64,000 nt of DNA from Phocoena phocoena (taxonomy: Eukaryota > Chordata > Mammalia > Artiodactyla > Phocoenidae): the NCBI RefSeq assembly GCF_963924675.1, contig NC_089240.1:117991680-118055679 (forward strand). The letters run 5' to 3'. The notes under the pieces are model-generated. The model saw only the letters and a program-made list of their open reading frames with translations. It did no database searches and was not told where the DNA came from. This document shows positions 1 through 11,155 of this stretch, in pieces (position 1 is the stretch's first letter; each line of letters opens with the position of its first letter). The position numbers and the translations under genes are program-made.

Positions 1-908
1 TTCTGGAAACTGTGTGGGCTGTCTTTTAAATAAAACTAAAGTAAGAGAATATACCCTGGAAGAGTTCTACAATATCTCTGCTGCATTTCTAATAAAGGGC
101 TCGCCGTGGTTAATGGGAAACTTCCCACTTCCAGTTGCTACAGCCAAGGAGGAGGCTCATCCCACCAAAAAAGTCAATCCAGTGCAAAGATGTACGATAC
201 AGCCTTCTTCATCTCTCCAGGAAAACAAAAAATGACAAGAGCCTGAGCTGAGGTTTTGGCAGCGGGTGTGGAAAAGACAGTCCACTTCTCAAAGCCAAGT
301 ATTTTGCAGGGGAACTTAGGTGGTACTATTTATAGAAACAGGCAAGTCTGTAGGAAGAGTAGGTTTGGGGTGGTGAGAGGTCCACAGGTGTCCCATGCTA
401 GGCATGGGGATGGTAGAGGTTGAGCAGGGACTTGGAAATTTGAGACTTGAATTTAGGAGAGAGGTAAGGTCTGAGAGAGGTGGAGGAAGGAGAGCCAGGA
501 AAAGATAAAGGTGTTGGTGAGAGGTGAGGGGGGAAGCTGGAAGTAGGAAGGGGCAGGGTCTGTTACCACAGCTATGGTTTCATGAAGGAGCTTGATGGGC
601 ACTGGCAAATGCAGCCTGGGGGTGGAGATGTTAAGGGCTCCTGGGAAGCACTTGGAGTAGGCAATTAGAAGTGGTGATTTGATTGATTTGAAAGGCAGAT
701 TGGGAAGGTTTAAGGAGTAGTTGGTAAAGAGGCAGAGGAAGTAAATGTAGACCACACTTAGAAGATGTTCTTGGTGGAAGGAGGGAGTGGCAGAAGGAGC
801 CCAAGGTTAAGTGAGAGTGATTTGGAGCTAGTAGGAATGTGATCATGTGTAAGGGCGGAGGAAACGGAGCCCATGAGAAGGGAGGGAACAGAGCTTTCAA
901 AAGAAGAT
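1..908. other. No gene; diverged non-coding sequence
   Basis: I see no supported gene here. Bases 360-900 are purine-rich on the + strand and resemble the old mammal-wide repeat also seen near 38 kb and 45 kb, but I cannot assign it with confidence. The short open frames on both strands have no recognisable motif. Confidence 0.4.
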
Positions 909-1127
909 AGTTAGTGATGACCCTTGAAAAAGGTGGGGGTTAGGGGCGCTGCCCCCCCCACGCAGTCGAAAATCCACTTTACAGTGGACCCTCCTATCTG
1001 TGGTTCTGCATCTACAGAGCCAACCAACCGTAGATCGTGTGGTACTGTAGGATGTGTTCATGGAGAAAAGTCCGTGTATAAGTGGACCTGCACAGTTCAA
1101 ACCCATACGATTCAAGGGTCAACTGTA
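909..1127. mobile_element. Tigger-like (Tc1/mariner) non-autonomous DNA transposon
   Basis: A 0.2-kb element whose right end reads TTCAAGGGTCAACTGTA. The left end carries the diverged complement (GATGACCCTTGAA near 915-927). The interior phrases 'gtggttctgcatctacagagccaaccaaccg' (split here at 1001-1030) and the GC-rich block near the left end are typical of mammalian Tigger/MER2-type MITEs. The termini next to TA fit the TA target preference of this superfamily. The 98- and 72-codon frames across it are chance readings. Confidence 0.6.
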
Positions 1128-1245
1128 ATTGACCTTGGCGACAATGGAAGTAAACCTAGGACAGGAGAAGGAATACAGGTTTCTTTAAGACTTGAAGGAA
1201 AGAGAGGAAAAAGGGAATGAGTAGGTGGGTGGATAGATGGATGGA

Positions 1246-3010
1246 TGCAGAGAAAAACATTGAAATTATGTTTGTGATTCTTTTAAATTATAAACATAAT
1301 ACATGTCTGTTTTAAAGAAGTTGGAAAGTGCAGAAAGTTAAAAAGATAAAAGTAACCTGTAGTCCCATCACTCAGGGATAACATTTGGTTATATTCCCAT
1401 CTATATTTTTTTCTATGCAAATATTTACTTTTATCTTAAAAATTGGGATCATAGGACTTCCCTGGTGGCGCAGTGGTTAAGAATCCACCTGCCAATGCAG
1501 GGGACACAGGTTCGAGCCCTGGTCCAGGAAGATCCCACATGCTGTGGAGCAACTAAGCCCATGCGCCACAACTACTAAGCCTGCGCACCTAGAGCCCGTG
1601 CTCCGCACCAAGAGAAGCCACAGCAATGAGAAGCACGTGCACCACAACGAAGAGTAGCCCCCGCTCGCTGCAACTAGAGAAAGCCCATGCGCAGCAACAA
1701 AGACCCAACGCAGCCAAAAATAAATAAATTAAAATAGATAAATTTTTAAAAATTGGGATCATAGTGTATAAATTTGAATGCCCTCTCTTTGATTTTTGCT
1801 TAATGTTTTTGAGCATTTCCCCATTCCCATAGATATTCTTGGAAAACCCCACTATTAATCTGCACAACTGAAAGACACATTTGTTTAACTAATTTTGTCT
1901 TAGTGAGCAGTCCTGTGGTACGCGGTTTGTCAACATTATAAACACTAGTATTCTTAGGAAGGATTCCCAGAAGATAAATTAGCAAATAAAATTGTGAATT
2001 AAAAACATTCGATAGATTGCTTCCCAGGAAAGGTGTATCAGTGTAAACTCCCAGCAGGAGGATTCAGTGTCACTGTTTCATCTCATCCTCCCCAAATGTG
2101 GACATTATAATAAGACACACACAAAGATGTCTTGTTATAATGAAACACACAAAACAGTCTTTCTAATTACTAAGCCAAAAACATTTTAATTTGTATTTCT
2201 ATTATTACATATAGTGTTTAGCATTTAAATATCTTGATTGGGCTTTATGTTTCATTTGTGTAGCATCTATTTGTGGTCTTTTCCATTTTTTTTTTCTATT
2301 GGGTTGTACGTTTTCCCTGCTCCTTTTTATGATCTCCTTACATAATCAGAATACCTACCAACACTTTGTTATGTTGTTTCAAAACAAAAATCTTAGTTTT
2401 TAGTTGGTCTTTTAATTTTGTTCATTGCATGTTTCACATACAGAAGTTTTCAATTTGAATATGGTTGACTCTATTATGTTTTTCTCTTTTTGTTTTTTTT
2501 TCTATTGCTTGTATGTTAATAAAGTCTTTCTCTAGCACCAAGATATTTTACATATTCACTTTCAGTTTTATCTATGCATTTGTGCTTTCCTTTTCTCCAC
2601 TAGCTCTCTAAATCACAAAATTTTATTTTGGTGTGAAATACGAAGAAAGGATCCAACTTTATTTTACAATAGTTAACCAATTTACCCAACACCGTTTGCA
2701 CACTACATTTCATTTTCTCTCTGATTTGGGGTACAACTTACTCATACTAAAAAGCATTTGAAGATATGACAGTCTTTTTCTGGGCTGCCTACTGCATTAC
2801 TTTGATTTGTCTTTCAACTCTAGTTCTGGAACTGCACTGCTTTAATTAGTGTAGCTTTAAATTGTGTTTTAATATTAGAAGATAATTATTAGTTTCTCTA
2901 GCCCATTGCTTTGTAAATGAACTTAGAATCTCTCAAGTTCTGCTTGCAAAAATCCTGCTGGAATGGTTATGGGAATAGCACTAAACTTGTAACTTACTAT
3001 GGGAAAATGA
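1246..3010 (-). repeat. Old L1/HAL1-like LINE remnant, interrupted by a SINE
   Basis: AT-rich sequence that reads as the antisense of a degraded LINE reverse-transcriptase region, for example the stretch at 2640-2760 and the phrase 'gggaatagcactaaacttgtaacttac' at 2970-2996 (reverse complement of a common L1 ORF2 stretch). It is split by the CHR-1 SINE at 1455-1745. No open frame survives. The subfamily assignment is uncertain. Confidence 0.45.
1455..1745 (+). mobile_element. CHR-1-type SINE (tRNA-derived), flanked by a 19-bp duplication
   Basis: Starts 'gacttccctggtggcgcagt' with tRNA-like A and B boxes (the B box region reads GGTTCGAGCCC near 1510), continues with 'caactactaagcctgcgc', and ends in an A-rich 'aaataaataaatt' tail. 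A 19-bp target-site duplication is exact: 1436-1454 and 1746-1764. CHR SINEs are confined to cetaceans, hippos and ruminants, so this is strong evidence for the host group. Confidence 0.92.
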
Positions 3011-3029
3011 ACATCTTGGCACTGTGGTG

Positions 3030-3295
3030 TATGAGGCATCACAGGGCTTTGGTGAAGTGCTCAGCCTTGGGAGTGCTTGAGTTCAATTTCTGGCATTGGT
3101 ACTTCCTAGCTGTGTGACTTTTAGAAAGTTACTTAATCTTTCTGTGCTCTAGTTTCTCTATCTGTAAAATGGGGATACTAATAGTACCTACTTCATAGGG
3201 TTTGTGTATAGGTAAAGTACATTAACCCATGTAAAGAAGAGCTTAGAACAGCACATGACACATAGTGAGCACTAAGTAAAAATTAAGTTTGGTGT
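3030..3295 (+). repeat. MIR SINE remnant
   Basis: Contains the MIR core pattern: 'tacttcctagctgtgtgactt', then 'aagttacttaatctttctgtgc', then 'tctgtaaaatggggat', and ends near 'catagtgagcactaag'. MIRs are ancient mammal-wide SINEs. No target duplication is visible because of age. Confidence 0.85.
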
Positions 3296-3324
3296 CTTTC
3301 CATTTATTAAAGTATATTGGGGCC

Positions 3325-4365
3325 CTTACGTAAAGTATGGGCAATCCTTTCTTTGCATGGTTCCAATATTAACAAATTTCAGTTACTATGAGTTATTAGA
3401 TAATATCAGCCCTCCAACAACACAGTTGGAATTTCAGTCCCCGCGGTATATGAGCTATGAGTAATTGCATAAAGTACAAACTTCAGTGCTATCTCTTCAG
3501 TCCACAAATTTACTATGTAAATAACGGAACGATTAGTGACCAACCACATCACTTTTTCAAAGTCTGTTGGTGCAAAATGTGTAGTTGTGTTGCCTCTTTG
3601 TCTCTCGGTGATAAACTCCATAACGTTTTACAAAAATGGATAATCAAAAGAATGAATTGGCCAACAAAGATGAAAGCGCAGCAAAGAAACAAAAAGTGAT
3701 AGTGCCAGAAGTGAAATTAGAATTGAATATAAATGAAGTTAAAGAAATAGCTAACCACGGGAATTTTGTCACTGCTGCATTTCTAGAGATCCTAGAAATG
3801 CGGTCCAAGGAATTTAGTGAGGGTGACATTATCTACATAAGTGTTGTTACGAAAAGTTGTTGTGATGAAAGGGATGAAGATGTCCCAGAGACGGTGATGC
3901 CAGTGAAAACCTACCCAGTGAAGGAACTCTTGGAGATGTTTTATGACATTGAAAATGCAAAGGAAAAAATACTGAATGCTGATCCAGCACTTTAAAAGGA
4001 ATGTGATAATTCATCTAGGCATAGAAAATATGCTTGCATGCATTGTAAGTTATACAAGGAGAAGAAGGCAAGCACTGTTAAAATGAACATCGGTAAGGTT
4101 TTTTACAAAGTAATGCAATGCTTTAATTTTCAACGTTTTTAATGTTTAAACGAGAGTGTACTAAATAAATAATAATTTTATTATTTTTTCATTTCCCTGT
4201 ATATTTATAATGGAATGGACAGTAAGAGAATTTTTAGTGTTTTGCCAAAATTTTTTAAAGGTCACAGAACAATCGTAATTTTTCCCATTGATGATTAAGA
4301 TTGGTTTGCGTGGTTTCAGCATTTCTGGTCTTCTTTACAGTTATGGACCACCTTGCTTGTATTAT
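3325..4365 (+). mobile_element. Tigger-derived DNA transposon, internally deleted (copy 1)
   Basis: This stretch aligns by eye with 45,170-46,200: both share 'tttcagt' and 'taattgcataaagcac/tacaaa' phrases, the 'cttttcagtccacaaat' block, the leader before the ATG, and a 3' non-coding tail with 'gtcacagaacaat.g.aatttt.ccca'. It carries a short transposase-derived frame (3636-3995). The termini are diverged, so the ends given are approximate. The shared structure suggests both came from one already-deleted master copy. Confidence 0.6.
3636..3998 (+). pseudogene. Truncated Tigger-type transposase frame (119 codons)
   Basis: The frame opens with a lysine-rich N-terminus (ESAAKKQKVIVPEVKLELN) like the start of Tigger/JRK-type transposases, which begin with a CENP-B-like helix-turn-helix. 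It jumps to a C-terminal segment (LLEMFYDIENAKEKILNADPAL) typical of the end of these proteins. The family's usual length is several hundred residues, and the DDE catalytic core is entirely missing. Sequence after the stop continues to resemble the C-terminal tail in shifted frames (near 4020-4110). It is therefore a deletion relic of a transposase and not an active gene. Exaptation as a small host protein is possible but nothing here shows it. Confidence 0.6.
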
Positions 4366-4749
4366 CATTTTCTTCATATAGCCCATCTCATACATACATT
4401 TCTTACGATTATTCTTAGTTGTTTTAAATTTATTGTCGCTGCTGAGAATGGGATTCGTTTTCATCATTTTCTACCAAGATACTTCTGCTAGATAAGGAAG
4501 CTCTTGCTTTTTGTATATAGGCATCTGAATACTTTAAGTTCTTACTATTTCTAAGAGGTTCTCGGTTCATTTGGTGTCTGTCCCTGGGAATCGTGGCTCT
4601 AGATTTTACATAGAACGTGCGTGTTAAAAAAACAAAGAAGTCTTGTCTAATTCAGAGAGAGGGTTGCTTGTCCTGTTCTGCTTCGGACATGGGTCCTTGT
4701 TTCTGACGTCATAGCTCAGTAGGCTTGTTTCCCAAGCCATCTTGGTGGC

Positions 4750-4965
4750 ATGGCACATTGCTCTGAGTTCAGACATCCAATAGCCACATACTCGCTGTGT
4801 GATCTAAACCTGTGTGAACTAAACCTCACTGAGCCTGTTTTCTCCTTGGGAAGTGAAAAGAATAGTATTTACTACATGAGATTAGAAGGATTAAGTGAGA
4901 TATTGCATGTCAAAGACCTCCCTGGGAGTTGGCAGAAAGAACAAACTACGTCAGGCATATATGTC
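4750..4965 (+). repeat. MIR SINE remnant
   Basis: Diverged MIR: 'actcgctgtgtgatct', 'cctcactgagcctgttttctcc' and 'gagattagaaggattaagtgagat' follow the MIR consensus order. It is an old insertion without a visible duplication. Confidence 0.65.
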
Positions 4966-4991
4966 AAGTATTATTATGTCATCGTTATTTT

Positions 4992-5528
4992 GTAATATTT
5001 TTTATTGAGAAATAATTGACACATAACATTATATTAGTTTCAGGTGTAGAACATAATGACTCAATATATGTATACACTGCGAAATGATCACCACAGTAAG
5101 TCATTCATCACCACCCATTCTTAGACATTTTTTTTTCTTCTGATGAGAACTTTTAAGATCTACTCTCTTAGCTTTCAAATATACAATCAGTATCATTAAC
5201 TACAGTCACCATGCTGTATATCAGACCCCCAGAACTTACTCATCTTATAACTGGAAGTTTGTGACCTTTGAACATCTCTCCATTTCCCCCACCCCCTGCC
5301 CCTGGCACCCACCAATATACTCTCTGTTTCTGTGATCTCACCTATAAGTGAGATCATGTGGTATTTGTCTTTATTCGTCTGACAGCTCGTTTAGCATAAT
5401 GTCCCCAAGCTCATCCATGTTTTTGTGAGTGGCAGGATTTCCTGCTATTATAGCTGAATAGTATTCCATTGTGTGTGTGTATATATATGTGTACATGCCA
5501 CATTTTCTTTATCTTTTATTATTGCACA
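4992..5528 (-). repeat. Old L1 3' end (antisense)
   Basis: Reads as the complement of an L1M-type 3' end: 'tttttattgagaaataattgacacataac', 'attagtttcaggtgtag', the pyrimidine-rich 'cccccaccccctgcccctgg' and 'gctgaatagtattccattgtgtg'. It is 5'-truncated. The 'gtgtgtgtgtatatatatgtgtac' at 5470 is part of it. Confidence 0.75.
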
Positions 5529-6185
5529 AATTATTATTACTTAGGAGCAACTTCTTCCTTCCCAGCCCAGCTATGCTGCTTCGGAGCCCACTATGCTTTG
5601 CTTAAGGACAGTTCTGCCAGGGCTATGGCAGATGTGGAGGCAGGTTGCTGGTTTTCAATCGCGCTGCATCTCTTTATCTCTCTGTGTTTTCTTACGTATT
5701 TAAATGAGGAAGGTGGCTTCTCTTTTAACCCCAAAGTCAATAAGATGAAGTTTTGAGCTGGAAAGAAGGGTGTGGCATGGGTCTGTCTTCTCTGGTTCCT
5801 CCCAGATTTATTCGGTTGATGAGTCCTGTGAGCCCCATCTCCACCATTGCCCTTCCCTTTCCGTTCCCATTGTCTTAACGTCTGGACCTCAGCTTGCACT
5901 TGAACCTCTATAATAGCTTCTAAACAGATCTTTCTGCTTCTCCTCTCTCACTGCCATTACTTACAACTTGCACCAGGAAATTCCTTCTAAACCGAAGGAA
6001 AAAAAAAATCATGTCTTTATTGATTAAGGACCCTGACCACACCGTCTCACCATTGCTAACACCATTAGCAGCTTCACCTCTAGACACACACACCCAGTCA
6101 CTCCCCATTCCCCGAATATATTCTGTGCTTTTCTGCTTCCGTGTGTGCTCACATCGTTCTTCCCGCCCACAGTTCTCTCCTCATC
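5529..6185. other. No gene; apparently unique sequence
   Basis: No repeat or motif I can name. Frames of 95-102 codons on both strands overlap one another and lack family signatures. Pyrimidine-rich tracts occur near 6040-6190. Confidence 0.4.
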
Positions 6186-6189
6186 CCAT

Positions 6190-6605
6190 GTCCATCTTTT
6201 AAAACCCTGCTCATTGCCGCATGCCGTGCCTTCAGGAAACCCTTCTTGATTTTTCTTTTTCCACCCTCTCCCTCAGAAATCAGAGTGAATCTTTTCTTCT
6301 TCCGTGTTCCAGACGTACTTGCTTGTACTTTGTGTCCTTAGACTGAATTTATCTTTCTTCTTAGAAGTAAAGTAGGTCTCTGTAAACTGAAATTTTCTCA
6401 AGCACAAGAGCCATGTCTTAAGCATCCGGTAGGCGCTGGAGGACCTCCACATCATATTGTATCTGTCTGCTTGTCATTCAGCCATCTCCCCACCAGCCCC
6501 CATAACAGGAGAAGGGTGAGAACCATATCTTGTTCACCACTGTATCCCAAGTGCCTGACCCGGAGCCTGGCACATAGTAGGTGCTCAATCAAAGCTTGTG
6601 GAATC
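6190..6605 (+). repeat. L2 LINE 3' end
   Basis: The order 'cctgctcattgccgcatgccgtgccttcaggaaacccttcttga' (6207-6250), 'gagccatgtctta', 'tatcccaagtgcctgacccggagcctggcacatagtaggtgctcaatc' (6543-6590) is the mammal-wide L2 3' end. Confidence 0.75.
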
Positions 6606-7376
6606 AAAAATAGCTCTCCCATTTCCTTGACCCCTTTCACCTCATGATTTGGGCCTTCGGTCGACTTCATCAGCCACTGCTATCACTTGCGATTGCCTTC
6701 TCCCCCTCTTAGATCTTGAACTCTGAAATGCCTTGCAGTTACCAAAACTTTCCATCTTTCGCCGTGACTGATGGCCCCCTGACCTCTCCCTATTCTTGCA
6801 GTCAGCTCCCCTCAGACTTCCCTCACCTCCCTTCCCAGCTCAACAGTCTGTTCAGTTCTTTTCAGAGCCCTGGCTAGGGTGGGGTCACCGGGGCACAGAA
6901 ATTTAGAGGGCACCACATTTTTCTCCCACCACCTCTCTGGTCTCTGTTGGAAGCCTCGCCCTGGCCCCAGGCCAGCCCCGTTGGCAGTCGCAGAGATGGA
7001 TGGAGTGAGAGGCCCGAGGTCAAGGGCTGGGAGCGCACCAGCCAGGGGACCTTTTGTGCACAGGGCTTCCCCTCCCCCTGCCAAGAGCAGCTTCCATTGA
7101 AGAGAAGGCGAGTTTCACGCTGCTTGCCCCGGGCGCCAAAAATGCGAGTTAGGGCTCGGGTTCTGTCCTCCTTTCCCTCACCCCTTGACACTGTGCCAAT
7201 CTCACGCTGCTTTCCCTGCTACAGCCAGCCCTGTCGCTGGGCTTCCGGGGACCACCACCAGGTCCAGCTGTCTGCCCTTGGTGGACACTTGATGGCTGCT
7301 CAGCCATCTTTTTAACTACTATTTGTTGAATCTTGGGGAATATTTGTATCGGGGGATATTTGTGTTGTAGGATGCA
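6606..7376. other. No gene; GC-richer unique sequence
   Basis: A locally GC-rich stretch (about 6840-7270) with a few CpGs but no CpG-island density. Overlapping 90-122-codon frames on both strands show no conserved motif, so I do not call them. No promoter element is evident. Confidence 0.35.

Positions 7377-7421
<45 letters not shown>
7377..7421. repeat. (CA)n microsatellite
   Basis: About 22 uninterrupted CA units. A pure array of this length is likely to be polymorphic. Confidence 0.97.
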
Positions 7422-7424
<3 letters not shown>

Positions 7425-7454
7425 CCTGAGTCCGGGATATATAGGACTAACCGA

Positions 7455-7615
7455 AGAGGCAGCAAGTCCCTTCACCCCTCTAAGTCTCTGCTACCTCATC
7501 TGTAAAATGGCCGTGATAATAGTATCTACCTTACAGTGTTGTTCTGAGGAATAAAGTGCATAGCAGAGTGCCCAGTACATATAAGAAGCACTCAGTAGGT
7601 GTGAGTTCCTTTCCC
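7455..7615 (+). repeat. MIR SINE remnant
   Basis: 'cagcaagtcccttcacccctctaagtctc', 'tctgtaaaatggccgtgataatag' and 'agcactcagtaggtgtg' follow the MIR/L2-like 3' consensus. Confidence 0.75.
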
Positions 7616-8372
7616 TGAATTTTGAATTATCACCCTGCATTTACTCGTTCCAAGAGTGATGAGGATTAGATAAGGAAACTAGAATGCACCTGCTGTGTAG
7701 ATTTAATCAATGTTAGTTAAGACCAACTCCAGAGGCCAGGCAGCAGCTCTTCTCCCCTTAGTGTCCCCCACTGCACCTCCGCCCCCACCCCATCGGTGAT
7801 CTGAAATGCTGAAGGGCTCCTAAGAGAATTTCCCTTTCAGGATCTAGAAACTCAAAACTTTTTGAGCTGGTGCCAAGAATGTTCACTGCAATCAACTTTG
7901 TCTATCATAAAGAGGCCAGCCTTGGGTTTCAAATTCTGCCACTGTGTCGGTCCTCTCCTTGGGTGCGATGGGAGATTTAAATGCAGCTGAAATCAAAGCC
8001 AGCTCTTTCTTTTTATCAGTGGGTTTCAAAAACTCAGGGACATTTTTATCCATGTTTTTGAAATTGCAACCAACTCTAAGGTCAGAATTGCGAAAAGTGA
8101 GGCTGCTGTGAAGTCCTTTACTGACTTTTACCCAAATGTGTTTCTTCTTAATGTGCCTGTTCATTATATGTTGTTTCCAGCTGACTTACCCTTTAGAAAA
8201 GTCACAGCCACAGGAAATGCACACCCTGGAGGTGAATCAGGACCTACAATAGCACATCTCCTGCATACTTAGCCTCCAAGGAAAGTTGGCCGGTGGACTC
8301 ACCACTTCACAGAAACTAAACCAAAGTCTCTATTTGCTACATCTGGAAATATTTGATCACGTTCACATTTTG
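7616..8372. other. No gene; unique or strongly diverged sequence
   Basis: No recognisable repeat or coding motif. The 90-codon minus-strand frame at 7892-8164 has no features I can connect to a family. Confidence 0.35.
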
Positions 8373-10890
8373 GTTATTTATTTTTTATTAGAAGAATTGT
8401 GTTTTAATGCTAGCTGATAGCATTTTCAGAGCAAAGTACCTTAATCTCAACAAGTCCAATTTTTCAATTTTTTTTCTTTTATGGTTTGTGTTTCTGGTGT
8501 CAAATATAAAAACCCCCTGATCCCAAATATTTTCCCCTATGTGTTTTTTTTTCTGAAAGTCATATATTTTGCACTTAAGTCTGTGACCCATTTTGAGTTA
8601 GCTTTTGTATAAGGTGTGAGGCTTAGGTCGAGGTTCATTCTTTTGCCTACAGATGTCTAGTTGCTTCAGCATCACTTGTTGAAAAGACTATATTATCTCC
8701 ATTGAATTGCTTTTACACCTTTGTGAAACATCAGTTGGGCACATTGGTGTGAATCTATTCCTCATTTCTCTTTTCCATTCCACTGATCTATGTGTCTGTC
8801 TTTCAGCCAATACCACACTGTCTAGATTACTGTAGGTAAAGAGTAACCCTTATTATCAGGTGGAATGATTCCTCCCACTTTTTTCTTCTCTTTCTTCAAT
8901 AATGTTTTAGCTACTTTAGGGCCTATAACTTTCCATATAAATTTTAGAATAAGCTTGTCTATGTCTACCAAAATCCTTGCTGGCATTTTGATAGGAATTG
9001 CATTAAACCTATAGATCAGTTAGGGAAGAATTGGCATCTTGACTATGGTGAGTCTTCTAGTACATGAACACAATATATTCCTCCATTTATTTAGTTGTTC
9101 TCTGATTTCTTTCATCAATGTTTGGTTATTCTAAGCATACAAGTCCTGTACATGTTTTGCTAGGTTTGTACCTATTTCATTTTCCTTAAAGTGATTGTAA
9201 ATTACATTGGTTTTATTTTGATTTCCAGATGTTCATTGTTAGCATAAGGAATGCAATTGATATTTATGTGTTTATCTTGTGTCCTATGACCTTGATGAAT
9301 TCATTTATAAGTTCTAGGAGATTTTCTGTCAATTCCTTGGGATTTTCTAATTATACAGTCATGTTGTCTGCAAATAGGGACAGTTTTATTTCTTCCTTTC
9401 CAATCTATAGTCCATGTATTGCTTTTTCTTGCCTGTTTCAGGGCTAGAACTTCTAGTACTATGTTGAATAAGAGTAGTGAAAGCTGCCATCATTGCTTTG
9501 TTTTGGATTTTAGGGGGAAAGCATTCAGCTTTTCACCATTATGAATGATGTTAGCTGTAGGTGTTTGTAGAAGCTCTTTATCAAGGTGAGGTGTTTTTCT
9601 TTTATTCTTAGTTTGCTGAGAGTTTTTGTTTTTTAAATTATGAACGGTTGTTGAATTTTGTTAACTACTTTTTTTCTGAACCAATTAACAGATCGTATGA
9701 TTTTTCTTCTTTAGCCTGTTGATATGGAGGTTATATTGATTGGTTTTTAATTAATTGATTTTTGAATATTGAACCAGCCTTGGCTAAATAAATCCCATTT
9801 GGTCATTGTTTATAATTCTTTTTATACATTGCTGTATTCGAGTTGCTAATATTTTTTGAGGGCTTTTAATCCAAATTCTTAAGTATTGGTCTGCAGTTTC
9901 CTTTTTGTCTTCTTCTTGTTTTTTTTTGGCACTGTGTCAGTTTGTGGTATCAAGGTAATACTTGCCCCAGAAAATGAGTTGGGAAGAGTTTCCTCTTCTA
10001 TTTTCTGGAAGAATTTGTGTAAGATTGGTGTTAATTCTTTAAATGTTTGGTAGAATTCTCCAGTGAAACCATCTGAGCCTGGATATTTTCCTTTGGGGGG
10101 GAGTTTTAAATTACATATTCAATTTTCTTTAAAGGTATAAGACCATTCAGGATGCCTATTTCAGCTTGGTTGAATTTTGGTAGTTTGTGGTTTGCAAGGA
10201 ATTGTTTCTATTCTAAGCTGTGAAATTTATGAGCCTCAAGTTGCTTGTAGTGTTCTCTTATTTTTCCTCTAATGGATACATGCTCTGTAGTAATATCCAC
10301 TGCTTCATGCCTGATATTGTTTATTTGTGTCTTCTTTTCTTTGTCAGTCTTTTACTGATTTTTTTTCGAAGAACCAGTGCTTTGTTTCATTGATTTTCTC
10401 TACTGTTTTTCTTTTTTTCAGTTTTATTGATTTCTGCTTGCACCTTTATCACTTCCTTCCCTCCTTCTTCTTGCTTTGGGTTTATTTTGCTTTTCTTTTT
10501 CTAGTTTCTTGAGGTAGGAACTTAGATTATTGATTTGAGATTTTTCTTATTTTCTAGCATTTAGTGCTATAAATTTCCCTTTTCACACTGCTATGGCTGA
10601 ATCCCACATATTTTGACAGGTCGTATTTTCATTTTCATTCAGTTCTCTATATTTAAAAATTTTTTGAGACTTCTTTGATCGGTGCATTCAGTTTGTTGTT
10701 TAAATTCCTAGTGTTTGGAGATTTTTCTTGGTTGTCTTTCTGTTACTGATTTCTAGTTTGATCCCATTGTGGTCAGAGTACATACTCTGAATGATTTCAA
10801 TTCTTTTAAATAGCTCATAGTGTTTGAAACTGTATGAAATAGCATTTTTCTATATTTGAGTCATTTGGGGAGCAGAGTACTTCCTGAAGA
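8373..10890 (-). repeat. L1 LINE, antisense, degraded ORF2
   Basis: Long stretch matching the antisense of L1 ORF2: for example 'gcacattggtgtgaatctattcc', 'ttgctggcattttgataggaattgcattaaacc', 'ccagtgaaaccatctgagcctgg' and 'gatcccattgtggtcagagtac'. Many stops and indels. It is 5'-truncated on the right. Divergence looks higher than in the L1 at 17.5 kb, so it is older. Confidence 0.85.
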
Positions 10891-10904
10891 GGTGCACAGT
10901 TATT

Positions 10905-11155
10905 TTTGTTGGGGGACAGGAGGTTATCATTTCTTGAGTACCTACTGCTCACTCCCTCACTGAGTGCTTTACATACATAATTTCATCTAACCCTCTCAAT
11001 AACCCTCTGTGGTCACTACTATTATTAATTCCATTTTAAATATGGGAAACCTGAGGCCAGAGAGTTTAAGTGACTTGCCTGATTTCACTTGGCTAAGATG
11101 GGATTTGAATTTGGGTCCTTCCATCTCCAACGCTCTTTCCACTAGAGAGTTACAG
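10905..11155 (+). repeat. MIR SINE remnant
   Basis: 'ttgagtacctactgctcactccctcactgagtgctttacata', 'taatttcatctaaccctctcaataacc', 'tttaaatatgggaaacctgagg' and 'cactagag' give the MIR order on this strand. The open frame at 11009-11302 is carried by this repeat. Confidence 0.75.

Noticed and set aside
6812..7315. GC-rich frames of 90-122 codons as an exon or CpG-island promoter
   Set aside because: CpG density is low, frames on both strands overlap without motif, and no splice or promoter context is visible.
7377..7421. Regular short repeats as a CRISPR array
   Set aside because: It is a CA microsatellite in a mammalian genome; there are no spacers.
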